A stretch of DNA of 64,000 bases from Pyronema omphalodes (taxonomy: Eukaryota; Ascomycota; Pezizomycetes; Pezizales; Pyronemataceae): contig JAJJXM010000001.1 of the NCBI GenBank assembly GCA_024516155.1, positions 1,674,001 through 1,738,000 on the forward strand. The letters are read 5' to 3'. The position numbers were made by a program, and so were the translations under genes. A model generated the notes under the pieces. It ran no database searches, was not told where the DNA came from, and saw nothing but the letters and a program-made list of their open reading frames with translations. This document shows positions 23,801 through 36,516 of the stretch, piece after piece; within the stretch, counting starts at the first letter, position 1; each line of letters starts with the position of its first letter.

Positions 23801-26554
23801 ACCTCTCTGGTGCATATAAAGTCGACTGTATCGACTTTGGTACAATTTCTAGTCACCGTTGGGTCACCTGTTAGTTCAGTCAACAAGACCTTTACTTCAT
23901 GGAACAAGCTGGAAGCAAATGTTTAATATGTCGAGCAACTTGGCAAGCTGCAGTCATCCGTACATCTCGAAGCTCGCGCGATCTCCCGTTAGATCCGTTA
24001 AGCTGAAGGCTCTGAGGAAAACTTAAAATAAATTACTCTGAAAGGATGATACCTGAACTTGCACAATATGCATCGGAATTGCGGGGACGATGGGTAAGGT
24101 ACAAATTATGTATCTCGATGGAATCTTGCTACAGAGGTGAAGCAGCGCCAAAAGTTTGATGGCGGTTTGTGTTTGTCCTTGTTATGTCACAGATGCCGTC
24201 ACAGGCAGATCATGGATGCAAGACTGATTTCGAGATGTGGGGAAAAGGGGAAAAGCATAAGTATTTTGCACTCGACGGAAAGCTTTAGGAGCACAAAGGC
24301 TTAAAAATGAAATTCTTGATACATACACATCCCCACGAGTTCTCCTCTAATTCAACCTCCGTCGTCACAGATCACAGCTATCTGCAACTAATTCATAGCG
24401 GCATCTGACATCCTTATTCAAGTGGCCTCTAATCATGGCACTACAACAAGGCACTATTATTAGCTCCTTCAAGCTTCTGAGCTGGACGGACTGGAAATCT
24501 GGCAGACAGCAGGCGATAGCCGACGGCGATGGACCTGTCATCCCTAGGACATCAGCACTCGTGTCTAAGTGCCCTAAACAGAGCTCATCTTATTTCCTGT
24601 ACATCAGGAGGCAAAGTTATAAGAGCCAATCGAATGGGATGAAAAGAGATGAAAAGAGATGAGAGACGTGAGTGGCTCGCTTGTCTCGCTATAGTTGCAT
24701 CGAAAAGGTACACAACCATTCCGTCATAAGGATTGGAGAAATTTCGGTTCTGATAATATCACGACGAGGGCAATAGTATAGGTATCATATCTACAGAGTG
24801 CACCAAGTCTCTATAATAGATGCCTATTCGCCTATGGACGAAGCGAAATACGAAATTATAACCAACTGGACTTTCTTTTTTGGTAGAGAAAGGGAACATC
24901 GTCATTATTCGCCCTTGCCATCAGAGTGGAGAGATGCGGATTGCGAGAGTTTTCCATTAACATCACTGATTATACGACCGCCTTATCCTCCGGGAGCACA
25001 CCACTTTAGTGCAGATACCTTCCCGTATAAAGCTCTAAATGGAAAGTGCTCGTATGGCTGTATGTATCGCTCCAGGTTATCCACATCCCGAACAAAGTTC
25101 CGCACGGCCCACTGAACAATGGATTATCCATAGAGTGGGTATTTTTGCGTTGTTTTGGCGATCCTCTCATGTGTGTGTCAGTTCATGTGAAACTTTTCTC
25201 ATCCTCCTCGAAGCTGTGAAGCGACGGTATTCGTGAGTCTATTACAAAATGAAGTTGTCAAACTGGCGGCAAAAAAAACCGTTCTCCTTGAGAGATCCAT
25301 AAGAGAAACCGCTCCATCAACCTCCGAAACAATTTCCCACTGCATTTTCAGATCCTAGTCAAAGTCACCAAAGGCGTCACCAACAAATCGGACTTTCATT
25401 CAAGCTACATACGATGTGTGATGTACCAGCTACATCCACACAAATTCTAGCCGCTACCGGAGGCTACGCAAGCAAGCCACCCGGAGGTTTTTGGTGTTTG
25501 CAGCGATAGCTCGTCTGGCTTTTGTGCTTTTTGGGCGGACGGGCCGGCCATCTATGGAAACTAGAGTACGTAAAATACTCCAAGTTACTTCAAGTATTCC
25601 AGGTACATTCATCGAGCTTCGGGCTTTGCTATGTATGAGGGTGTATGTCAAACATTCCCCTTCCCCAGGAACCTTTCCTCCACAACCCCGGGATCTCCGA
25701 ATCACTCTCCAGCCATCAGTTTGCTTAGGTAGGGTAGGGTAGGTATACCGGCTACGATGAGCCAGCCAGTTTGTGCGCAAATTGAAGATCGCGATTGGGT
25801 GGGTAGGTTGGGGTTGGGGTGGTGGGGATGGGGATGGTGCTGGCTGATGGTGCTTGTGGTGCTGCCGATCGCTTCTGACGGCACACACACGCGCGACATC
25901 TTCGACCATATCCATATCCATACAATACTGTATGTACAGTACAGTACCGCCAGAACTGAAAAGGGGATGGGGTGAAACAAAGGTTATGTAAAGTTTGAGC
26001 TGGAAAAAATTGCAGAGATGGTTCCTGGAATACTCTAATGATAAAGATGTTTTTGTTTTACAGCTTTTTTGAAAAAAATTCATGACTATGTCTCATGGAG
26101 ATTTGCTATAGTGGTGTATGGCTCTGGATGAATAAGAAGACTAAATCGATAGCTAGCCAAGCTCACAAGCTTCTTGGTGTAGTGCAGGAACTCCTAGGAT
26201 CGATGACAGCCTGGTGTGAGTTGATAGGTGAAGTTAGTTGGCGTTAGTGAAGTTGGATTGAGAGCTATTGTTAACTAGTATTTGACGTTTCTTGGAGTTC
26301 GTTGATATATGCGTTATGAGAGACAGAGGGAATTTAAGAATCAAGGAAGCAAGCTTGGACTACAATGTCAGCCGGCGACGAAAAGCCATGTCTCAAGTGT
26401 GTGAAACATGTAAAGAGAAGAATGGAAGCTTCTGTGAGCGCGTAGAGAGGAGAGAGGACGCGTGGGAGCTTGAATAAAGAAGCTGGATGGATAGTTATGA
26501 GTAGTGGAAACTTGAAAGACTTGAGTCAACGGCCAGATGTAAATATAAAATTGC
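20848..26554. other. Gene-poor region of 5.7 kb
   Basis: No frame on either strand resembles a known protein, and I could not assemble transposase or reverse transcriptase motifs. Short frames (21384-21662, 21902-22165, 24435-24662, 25454-26083) are isolated and of biased composition. A G-rich simple stretch lies at 25795-25850. There are no B-box sequences indicating tRNA genes. It may hold non-coding RNA or long regulatory DNA, or decayed elements. Confidence 0.45.
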
Positions 26555-26727
26555 AAGCATAAAGTCAATATCCAGATGTGAATACATACAAAGCATAAAG
26601 TAAACATTCAGATATAAATCCATTCAAAGCATAAAGGAAATTCCCATATTTATAAATACATATCAAGCATCCAAGTGCAAATATATACCAAGCATAAATC
26701 CAACATCCAGATGAAAATACTTACCAA
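26555..26727 (+). repeat. Degenerate tandem repeat, about 36 bp x 5
   Basis: Five units begin with AAGCAT(A/C)(A/C)A and share CATCCAGAT-like centres and AAATAC-like ends. The first two are 36 bp; later units drift to about 25-38 bp. It lies about 350 bp upstream of the MIT-domain gene. Confidence 0.7.
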
Positions 26728-27081
26728 ATTCCCAAAAATCCGTTTCATCATTCCGTTTCATTAAACTCCTCCCCCCCCTTATGTAATACCCTCAGGGGCC
26801 CCCCCTCCCCCAATAATTATTGCCGGCGCCCATGCCAACCTGCTAGCCATCATAGTCTCGACCCCGTAGACACTTATTGCGCTTCTTCTCTGTGTTGGTT
26901 CTAGCTCCCTCTTCTGAACACACAATTCGTGCTCCCTCGCTGATAGCAATAGTTACCGAAGAGGTACCAAAGGGGGGAAATAGAGCCACGCTATTCGGTC
27001 GCTCCTCCACGAACTCACAAGGGGAAAAAATAATAATACTAAAGAAGCTTCGGATCGAAAGTAACCCAAGCGCAGTGTGGA

Positions 27082-30000
27082 ATGGTGCGCTCGAAGGCAG
27101 CCTCATCTTCCTTATCCTCCTCCGACCTGCCATCGAATTCTCTCCCTCTTTCTCAAGGACAAGGATCCACCGCCATCTCCACGGGCCCCGACAGTGAAAC
27201 GAGTGAATTCCAACAGCAGCCAGCACCGCGAACGGAAGGCCGACTTCTGTATGGTGAGAGGACGAGAGCAGCGACGAGTTACAGCAGACACCACACCGTA
27301 GCAGCGAGTGGACGACCCAGAAACAGCAGTGGGGACCAGAGCTTGGTCGAGAGCTCGCGGAGCAGCAACAGCAGCATCGACACCATCCGCACGCACGAGG
27401 CCACATCAATTGCAACTGCCACGACTGTGTTGAGAGTTCGTCCGGTAGTGAGAGTGAATCAGAAGTCTGAGAAGTCTGCTGTTTCACGTAGCTCTCCTAT
27501 ATCGTCACCCCCCCAGCGACGACGGCAGAGGCCGCCTCCTGCTCCAAGTACACACCCGCCATCCACCACCACACCTTCAACATCGTCCTCTGATATTTAC
27601 CCCCATAGGAAGCAGATACCGAATCTACCGTATACTGGATTGAATCCACCAGTCCTTCCGGAACTCAATCTCCGACCCGGCAGCGGCAGCTTCTCACGAA
27701 TACCCGCATCATTTTCGACGCCTCCTTTACGACAACGACCGCCGAGCTTTTCATCTCCGATAACACGACCTCCGTCTGCCCCACCAAATCAAACTGGACA
27801 GCTAAGACCACCGGGTACTAGATCGAGATCACATAGCATACCGAGAACGATGTTAGAAAGGGCCTTAGGCAAAGCTCACACAGCTGTTACTCTCGACCAT
27901 GCGGGCAACTTTGAGGGCGCCATGGAGGCGTACGAGGATGCTTGTGAATTGCTCACAGAGGTTATAGAGATGCCCGGACAAGAGAACGATCGTGAAAAAT
28001 TATACGACATTGTAAGAACTCGCCGTAGCTACGCAAGGGGAGGATGATATTTTTGGTGCTGATAAGCTATTGTGCAATAATAGAGAGACACATATATGGC
28101 TCGAATCGAAGAGTTGAGGCAACAAATGCCACTTTTACAGCAAAACCGATATGAGCGATCACTACCACCTCGTCCGGTAACGGAAGAATACGCCGACGGC
28201 GTGAGTCTCTACACGGTTGACGACGACGAATCAACACTTGTACCTTCAAATGCCCCATCGCTGAGCGAACGGAACGCTCCGGTACCTCCACGGCGAGATT
28301 CGTTATATGTTGCTCAGGAAACCACTGCACGTGTTCCGCCGTTGCGCTCTATGCCGACACATCACATCAATCCTGCACAATTATCACCAATCCGAGGATC
28401 GCCACCTAGAAACAACATAGATCGTGAACTTCGGCAACCCGGCAACAGGGATTCATTCGCATTTGGGGCAGCGGCGTTATCACCACGATTTTCTCCGAGA
28501 AAGGCTGCCGATTATGGTATCCGGAGGTCACCGTCGGATGCATCGTCGAAATCATCAAAGTCATTTCAACCTTCACACTCTAGGCAAGGAAGTGAGGAGG
28601 GAACTACTTCGTGGTTAAACACAATTGATGAATCTGGAAGCTCTGTGGGTGAGCCGTCGCCATTATGGTTACGAAGAAATGGTGACTCGCCGGAACCTTT
28701 GGATCCTATTCATATTTCGGATGAGGATTTTGATGCTCAACTCGATGCGGCCGTTGAAGCTGCATATGATGATGGTTATCAGGTGGATTATTCCTACAAT
28801 ACGGAGGAAGACATATTACCATCTATTCAGAGTCCGAGGGAAAATGTTGAGAGAGCAAAGGCGAGAGTCCGAGAGGTAGAACGTGAAATGGAATTGGCTG
28901 TGCAGAGGGAGAAGGAACGGAAGCAGAAATTTGAGAGGGATCGGATGTTTCACAAACCAACGAAAAGAGATTCGGAAATCGCATTTTTCAACGACGATGC
29001 GGACGACGAATCTGAGGAGGAGAGAATGCTGGAAGAAATGACAAGGGGATATACGCTGGATTTTGATTTTGACTTGGGCGCAAAGTCAGCACTACCCCGC
29101 GAGTCAACTTCAACGCAATATTCGGATGGAACACTAGCGCGGGGCTCGATGTCAAGTGGCTATTCCTCTGGTACTACCTGGGGAACCGGACATATGACCA
29201 CCAGTACTTCATTATCAACAGTTGCTGAAACACCCGGAACACCGGGAATACATGGTGACGGATTTGACAAGCTAAATTTTGACATTGACGATGCTGCGTC
29301 ACCAACGACGGTACCACCAATGGGACCGCCACCCATGGGACCACCGCCTTCTCTACCACCATTACCTCGCACGTCAATGCAGCCTCTACCACCGCCAACA
29401 AATGGACTTGCGTCAGCAGCCACAGTAAGTAAACCGATGAGCGTACGAGCACGCAGACTTTCGTCGTTGGCGGAACCGCCAGAGCCTCTCAAGATTGAGA
29501 CCTCTAAGACCCCTCCGCTACAAATTATCGAGCCCGGGGTTCCTACCACCGTAGTACAAGGACCTTCTCCACAAATTCCACCACCCCCTTCTGCACCTGC
29601 AAATGAACCGCCTCCAGTTCCAGGATCACCACTAAATGCAGACATCAAGTCTCCTCTTGCTCGTCCTCTTGAAACTCCAATAATTTCCAGGCCACCAACT
29701 TCTCATGATCAGGATACCGATAGCGATGGACCACTTACAATGAAAGGTGGACGACCATCGTCGCCCACTCCCAATCTCCCAGGTGCTAGCGGGGGTCTGA
29801 CCGCGGTTCCTTTACAAAAGACCGTTTCTGATGAAGGCTTGTCCACTATGCCTAGACCAGAGTCGCCAGCACGTTTTGGATACACACCCAAGCTACAGGG
29901 CGTTCCGCCACTCAGACAGATACATTCTTCGGCAAGCTTACGTAGTCGAAATATTGTCAGCCCTGACACCGAATCTCCCCAGACTCCAATGAGTAATCTT

Positions 30001-31128
30001 TTTGCCTCGTCGAGCACGTCAAATCTACGCAAGGGCATCCCTAGATCTACAACACCTGGGGCTAGCTCTGGTTTTGCGTCAATGACACCCCTTTACCCTC
30101 CTCCTCCTTCTGCCGGGGGTATCGATATCTTCCAAAACAAAATACATTCCCCAAATACTTTAGGAGGTGTTATGGATCCTTCAGATAGCGATTCTCCAGC
30201 TACCTTAGAACCCTGTCCTTCGGAACCTTTATCAAGACCTTTCTGGCTTATGCGATGCTTCTACCAAACTATTGCCCATCCAAAGGGTGGTTATATCTCT
30301 CCTAAACTCTTCGTCCCAAGAGAAGTTTGGTTTATTAAAGGCGTCAAGTTAAAAGCTGTTGACGAAAAGATAAATGCTTGTGATTTAGTCACAGCTGCTT
30401 TACAACGATTGTCTAAATGCAAGGCGGATCAAATCAACACTATTTACGAGGAGATGCAGCTATTGGAATACGTGTTGGATAGGGCCCAAACTATGTTGAC
30501 AAAAAAACTTGGTTCGGAAGTTGGAGGTGCTGGTGCAAAGAGTTTATACGGGGAACCCTTACAGGCAAATGGTGAAGATAATATGGTTACAACAAAAACT
30601 GGAAATATCGGTGGAGGAAAAGGATACTTTTCTCTAAGAAAGTTGAGGACGAAAACTTCAAGCAACACCCTAGGATCAACTTATGGCGCTGGACAAAGCA
30701 TCGGAGCGGACGTTTCCTACACCAACCTACCGATGGCCGGCGCTGGTGGGGTTAACCGCGCCTTGCAGCCTAAGCGAGATGTCGATTCGCTTGCCTTCAC
30801 CGGTCCTCACGCCAACTATCTCGCCGCTTTGGCAAAACTGTTTGACGCTGCACAAGTCTTGGGTAAGTTTCCTATTCATCACAGGATATCACTGATATTA
30901 CTGGTTCATGGAAAATTGTTTGCTAATTTACATGTGATATATATAGATGGTTTAGCAGTTTTCGATGAATCTACAAAAGTTCCCATTAAGCTACGGGTCG
31001 GTTTCGAATTAAGTCAAAGACATGCGGCGGAGTTTTTTGGATTCTTTGTTTGTCGGTTTGTTCTAGCGGATATTACATTGATGCTGGATAAGTTTCTCAA
31101 GAGAGGTGGTGAATGGATTGCTCAGTAG
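27082..31128 (+). CDS. Large MIT-domain protein, 1296 aa
   Basis: Model: join(27082..28011, 28084..30862, 30947..31128). The first intron interrupts the MIT helical hairpin, and splicing restores EKLYDI-RDTYMARIEELR. Residues 1-250 are Ser/Pro/Arg-rich. The MIT domain at about 256-325 (MLERALGKAHTAVTLDHAGN... AMEAYEDACELL) is the fold that binds ESCRT-III tails, linking proteins to endosomal sorting or membrane scission. A coiled, acidic stretch follows near 570 (ERAKARVREVEREMELAVQR), then proline-rich segments. A conserved C-terminal block (SRPFWLMRCFYQTIAHPKGG... KLFVPREVWFIKGVKLKAV) continues to the helical end. Fungal MIT proteins of this length are known but poorly characterised. The last intron (84 bp) has no in-frame stop and its length is a multiple of three. 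Confidence 0.85.
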
Positions 31129-33405
31129 GATGGAGCAATTGGAGATTTAAAGCTTTTAATAGCGTGAGATGGACAGATGGATAGACTTGTCAAAGATTTC
31201 GAATATGGCAATAGATAGAAAGAGGATAGGAAGAAGAATGATGGATGAAGGTCATGCACTTTGGATGTTTCACAGGGAAGAAAGAAGTTTATACCCAATT
31301 ATTTATGTTTCTATAATCTCTTCTAGGATTTTTTTTTTTACTTACCTTACTTATCTTACTTACTCCCAAGGTGTTTTGGGTTTGCTTTTTTGATCGTTGT
31401 ATTTGTATACTTAGGTTGTATGGGGTTGGATGTTGGAGCTGGAGCTGGAGCTGGGAGTGAGAAGGACTTGAAGCGTGGGGTTGGGGTGTTGGTTCTTGGG
31501 GATTGTAAATTGGTGCTTTATTGATATCGGTTGTGCACCGCATGAAGGGGAGGGTCCGAATATACCGAAAGGATGGAAAGGAAGAAAGAGAAAGAAGGAT
31601 CAAGAAACCTAAGCCGATAATATCATTAAGGCTTTCATAAGATCATGCAGTGGGAAATGTGTTTTTTTGTTGGTGTTCTGTTTATTATCTTGGGTGGTAA
31701 ATAGCTTTGATTTTTTTTATGGTTTCTTTTCTGTGGTTTCTTGTGGTGCAAATGAGATATTTTGGGATTGTTTGTGGATCTGGAGCACTTACATTTACTA
31801 CTTGAGCTCGGGATGCCTTTGAAATATTTTTTGGTGTTTTGATGTGCGTATCTGAGGCTGTAGATGTGCGGTGAATGAGGTGAAGGAATAACGGATACTA
31901 GCAAGGTTAATATTATCGTTAATGGCGATAACGGGATTTAACCTTGTCAACAAACTGTCGACAAACTTCCGGTGATAATTCAGGTGCCACCGAAAGTTGT
32001 GAGAAAATTACATAGATATCTAGATATCTGTCCAGTCCATAGAAATGGTTTTCGGGCCTTGAACTTCATGGGGTCTACAGACGAGGTCTACATGTGCACC
32101 ATAAAAGCTTATCTACGCCATCCCGTCCGCCGCCGCCGGGACAGTAGCTTGCACTGTGCAGCATAGCCCGTATGGTGGGTTTCGTTTCGGTCACCTATGC
32201 ACAACGCGCCTCAAATGGCAGCGCCGTGGATCGATCGCCAGGTACTTATGCCGACCTAAGGGGAGCCTAAGGTTACAGAACGTCTTGTAATTTTATGACC
32301 CACCGCCCACCGCTGTGTGAAGCGTATTGTAATTTGATGACCCACTTACAGATAGACCGACTGCATTGTCATAACCCTAAGGCTATATGCGATTAATGGA
32401 TAAATAAACAAATAAATAAATAGACTGTCTTATAATTTGGTATAGTAGAGACATATAGCTCAATAACAGTGAAAACATGTGTCCACCAATCATTGCCGAG
32501 GCATGTCCATGTAGCCCAAGTAGTTCATCATAGTCAAGGGTCCACAAACGCACACCGCAGATCAACCAAAAAAGATACCGAACGGCCCGAAGCCCATCAT
32601 ATCGCGCCTTAAGAAAAATGTTCTAACGTCAAAAAGATATCGCGTCGGCTGTAACCGCGGCGAACTCCTCTCGCTAGATTATCAAAGTTTACTGTATCAA
32701 AGTTCATCGTATAATCGGAGTATCAAAGTACCAAAGTATCGAATGTTCAGAGTATAAGAATACAGTATCAAGCTCGTCATTACACCCTAGTAATCACCAC
32801 ATCGGCCCCTGAAATCCTTACATACCCCTAATATCCAGTCGTATTCAAATCCAGTCTCCCGCAAGTATCAAATTCACAAACTCCATCCCTTGAGTGGCGC
32901 GGGAGTGGGGGAGTAGGAGGCGTTTGCATCCCATCCCATAAGTATGGCACCATACATATGGCATACAGTAGCAGGACATCTCCGGCGGCGCATACCGATA
33001 TCGGGAAGGAAGCTAGCTGGCTAGAGTTACCATAGAGTTAAAGCACGCAACTTACCTATCAAGCTTGCGAAAAACTTCGCCGCGCCGCCTTATGTATGTG
33101 TGTATGTATAGTGGATATGTACCGCCCACGAGTTCCCATGGACCATGGACCATGGTCCACAAGCTTAATTTCTCCCAGCGCTTGCGTGATTGGCAAGAAG
33201 ATCTTTTCCATGGTCTAAATTTCGTGATTTTTTGGCGTGCTAAACTAGATGGGTTACTGGGTTTGTGATACGAAATGCGGTGAGGATCAAATGGTATCTT
33301 ATAGAGCTGTTCTTCCTCATCCGATAAAGCTCTTAAGAGAAGGGCAAGCCAGGGTGAATGAATTACGGTGCCTGTGAGAATATCATATCGACAAGAGGTG
33401 GTAAT
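31129..33405. other. Intergenic, simple repeats only
   Basis: Contains a GGAGCT hexamer run (31435-31454), AAATAAAT repeats near 32400, repeated TATCAAAGT words at 32680-32745, and overlapping CCATGGA palindromes at 33137-33155. A 5' leader for the permease lies at the right edge. No gene recognised. Confidence 0.45.
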
Positions 33406-35289
33406 ATGGAGGGTTCTTTTACGAATTCCAGGGTGGAGGAGACGCGGAAAGCTACTGGTGAACAGGTTATTGATGTTACTGGTATGTTGATTCTTACCCT
33501 TTGTTTACTGGATTCCTTCAATCCTTTATTGCGTCTCTGTGTTGAGCTTCGACGAGCATTTGAGTGCAACCTCACCTTCACAATCAATCACCAGCTAATA
33601 TCCTCAAGTCGCCGACAGAAATGTTTTCAACCAAACATCCGACTCGAGAAGACAGCTCGGTGTTTTCAGCGCAGTATTCCTAATCTTCAACCGAATGGTC
33701 GGAACTGGAATCTTTGCAACTCCCAGTACCATCCTTGCTATGTCTGGAAGTGTTGGGCTGTCGTTGTTTCTTTGGGTTGCGGGGACTTTTATTAGCGCTA
33801 CCGGTATGGCAGTTTATTTGGAGTTTGGAACTGCGATTCCTAGGAATGGGTAAGTTGAGCTCTTTTATTTTTGTTTTGTTCTCTCTATGATCTACGTATG
33901 GAATAGCTGCTGATGAAGATATCCATAATAGAGGAGAGAAAAACTACCTTGAATACGTCTACAAATCCCCGAAATTCCTTGTCTCGGCAATGTTTGCATC
34001 CTATGTTTTCCTTCTTGGTTGGGCCGGATCCAACTCCGTCGTATTCGGTGAATACATTCTCCACGCAGCCGGTGTTGAAGTCGACAGATGGAACCAGCGT
34101 GGCATCGGTGTGGCTTGTTTAACCGCCGCTTTCTTGATTCATGGAACCGCATTAAACTGGGGAATCCGCCTACAGAACTTACTTGGTGGTATCAAGCTTT
34201 TGATTATTTTATTGATCATTGTCTCGGGATGGGCATGTCTTGGTGGTGCCGTTAAGCTCCCTGAGAAGCCTGACAACTTTAAAAACGCCTTTGAGGGAAC
34301 TACTGGTTCTGCTTATGGTGTTGTCAATGCCCTTTATAATATTATGTGGAGTTTTGTTGGTTACTCTAATGCAAACTACGTAAGTTCCTCACTATCCTAA
34401 GCCTAACCATACACATTAGAATTACCCAGCTGACAAAACATTCTCCATACAGGCCCTCAGCGAAACTAAAAATCCCGTCCGCACCCTCAAAATTGCCGCT
34501 CCAACCGCTCTAATCCTCGTTGGAATCCTCTACATGCTCGTCAACATCGCTTATTTCTCTGCCGTACCCAAAGACGAGATCCTCACTTCCGGACGTATCC
34601 TAGCCGCCTCCTTCTTCCGCAACGTCTTCGGCCATGCAGCAGAAACTGCCTTGTCTGTCTTCGTTGCTCTCTCAGCCTTTGGAAATGTTTTAAGTGTGAT
34701 TTTTTCCCAAGGTCGTATTGTCCAGGAACTTGGCCGAGAGGGAATTCTCCCAGCTTCCTCATTCTTTGCATCCAACTGGCCTTTTAACGCACCCTTGGCT
34801 GGATTATTTGAACACTGGATTGTATCCGTGATCATCGTCCTTGCCCCACCACCTGGTGATGCTTACAACTTCATCTTGAACGTTATCACCTACCCCTTAT
34901 CGGTGGTAAACTTCTTTGTCTCGGCGGGTTTGATTTATATCTATCTCAACCGGTCGAAATTTCCGGATTATAACCCGGCCATTAAAGCTACCCTCCCGGT
35001 GGTGGTTTTATTCACCCTCGCGAATGTTTACCTTATTGTTGCACCGTTCGTTCCTCCGGAGCAGGGACAGAGTGTTTACAAGACCCTTCCCTACTGGTTA
35101 CACTGTGTGGTAGGAATTGCGTTTTTGGTGGCAGGAGCATTTTATTGGGTTGTTTGGGCGGTTTTGTTACCGAAGATGGGAGGATATACTCTCATTAGAC
35201 AAACCGTAGTTCAAGAGGATGGATGGAGTCGAAATGTATTTTCGAGGGAGTATAACAAGTCCACGAGTATTGTTAGCGAGGGGATTTAA
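33406..35289 (+). CDS. High-affinity methionine permease (MUP1-like)
   Basis: Model: join(33406..33481, 33609..33849, 33932..34379, 34453..35289), 533 aa. An in-frame ATG at 33358 would add 16 residues; 33406 was preferred without decisive evidence. It belongs to the APC superfamily, with about 12 membrane segments in the plasma membrane importing methionine (and possibly cysteine). Features: cytosolic N-terminus, then FLIFNRMVGTGIFATPSTIL (unwound TM1 with the GTGIF substrate motif), the SWGGY-like region as MWSFVGYSNANYALSETKNP, SAFGNVLSVIFSQGRIVQELGREG, and C-terminal KMGGYTLIRQ. All four junctions fall inside conserved blocks and restore them. Substrate is inferred from similarity to MUP1-type rather than general amino-acid permeases. 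Confidence 0.88.
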
Positions 35290-35623
35290 AAGTTTTTTTT
35301 GTTTATTTATTTCCTATTAGGGAACGCATATAAATTATGTTTATTTTATGTACCTCTGTATATCGAAAGAAAGAATGATTAACGATTATCATGATATATT
35401 CTGTCACAGTGTTATGGAGTTGCCAGATGAGAAAGGATGTACCTAGTGATACTCATGATCCAAGATGCCCTTTTTGTCGCGTTCCCACATGACATCACCC
35501 ACCCCACTCTTTAACAAACGCGTTACCTCTGCGGCTCCATCGCGTCACCACAAAGCCGACCCTTCCCCACCTTCTCACAGCGCGTCACAAACATAGTTCC
35601 TTAACCACCGCACCATCACCATC
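35290..35623. other. Intergenic spacer
   Basis: Permease 3' flank (T-rich) and a C-rich MED8 leader; nothing else seen. Confidence 0.5.
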
Positions 35624-36321
35624 ATGGACAACCCACAAAAATCCCTCGAATCCACACGTATCCGTCTCCAACAGCTAGTACAAACCATCGATTCCTTCCG
35701 CGCCTCTCTCGTACGACGTCCACCACATGAGCTCCCACCCTGGTACCATTCCTTCCTTTCCTTGCTCGGAAAAATAGAGGCTAGGCTAACAAACAAATCC
35801 ACCCTCTTATGCAAAATAGGGACCAGCTTCAAAATCATTTCAATGTCCTTTCCTCCTCCCTAGATTCTCTTAGTAGCAACCTACACACCCATTTCCCTGC
35901 ACATGGAACTACAGGCTTGGATATCTATCCCCTCGCCAACTACCCAGCTCGCGCGCAAAATGTTCTTCTGGATACATTACTTTCCAAGAAGCCGCCGGCA
36001 GAAACTTTTGATGCGGTATGGGAGGCGTTGAAGGCGCCGCCATTGGGACCGGGGATAGAGGAACTGTGGGGAAAGGCGGCGGAGATTGTGAGGGGTATAC
36101 AAGAGGAGAGGAGTTGGGAGGATGAGGTTGTTACGATGGAGGAGAGGGAGGAGGGTACTGTGAGGGAGGAGGATTGGGTGTTAGGTGGAGAAGAAGGGGA
36201 GGGAATGGATGAGAGAAGGAGGAGGTTGGAGAGGGAGATGAATGCGTTGACTGGTGTTCTGAGGTTCTGCGCGACGGGAGTGCCGATTTTGGAGCAGACG
36301 CCGTTGCCGAAGAAGCGATAG
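35624..36321 (+). CDS. MED8: Mediator complex subunit 8
   Basis: Model: join(35624..35742, 35820..36321), 206 aa; the intron splits the Trp codon of PPWDQL. MED8 sits in the Mediator head module and contacts MED18/MED20 and TBP during RNA polymerase II initiation. The Med8 pattern is visible: ESTRIRLQQLVQTIDSFRASL (first helix), PPWDQLQNHFNVLSSSLDSLSSNL (second helix), then IYPLANYPARAQNVLLDTLLSKK, the usual 'YPLPxYPGRTQExLLxxLLRKK' block. The C-terminal half is acidic, Glu/Arg-rich and ends in a short helix. It converges with the MPDU1 gene, 195 bp between stops. Confidence 0.88.
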
Positions 36322-36516
36322 TATTGAGGTTCATGGAATGGCGTTATTGGGCGTTTGGAAATTGTTTGGATAAGATTTAATGAGAGATTTAGAGTTTTTT
36401 CATAGTAAGGAGCAATAGATATCACAATAAAACAATGCAGAGAAATGAAATGCAAATCTATAGATATAAACCACTGGGAAGTACAATAACTGTTATAAAT
36501 AACACCACCTCATCCT

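Noticed and set aside
25454..26083. 209-codon minus-strand frame
   Set aside because: Low-complexity His/Pro runs from G-rich repeats and no motif; isolated in a gene-poor block.
26843..27487. 214-codon minus-strand frame
   Set aside because: Overlaps the first exon of the MIT-domain gene and is Cys/Ser-biased, as expected for an antisense shadow.
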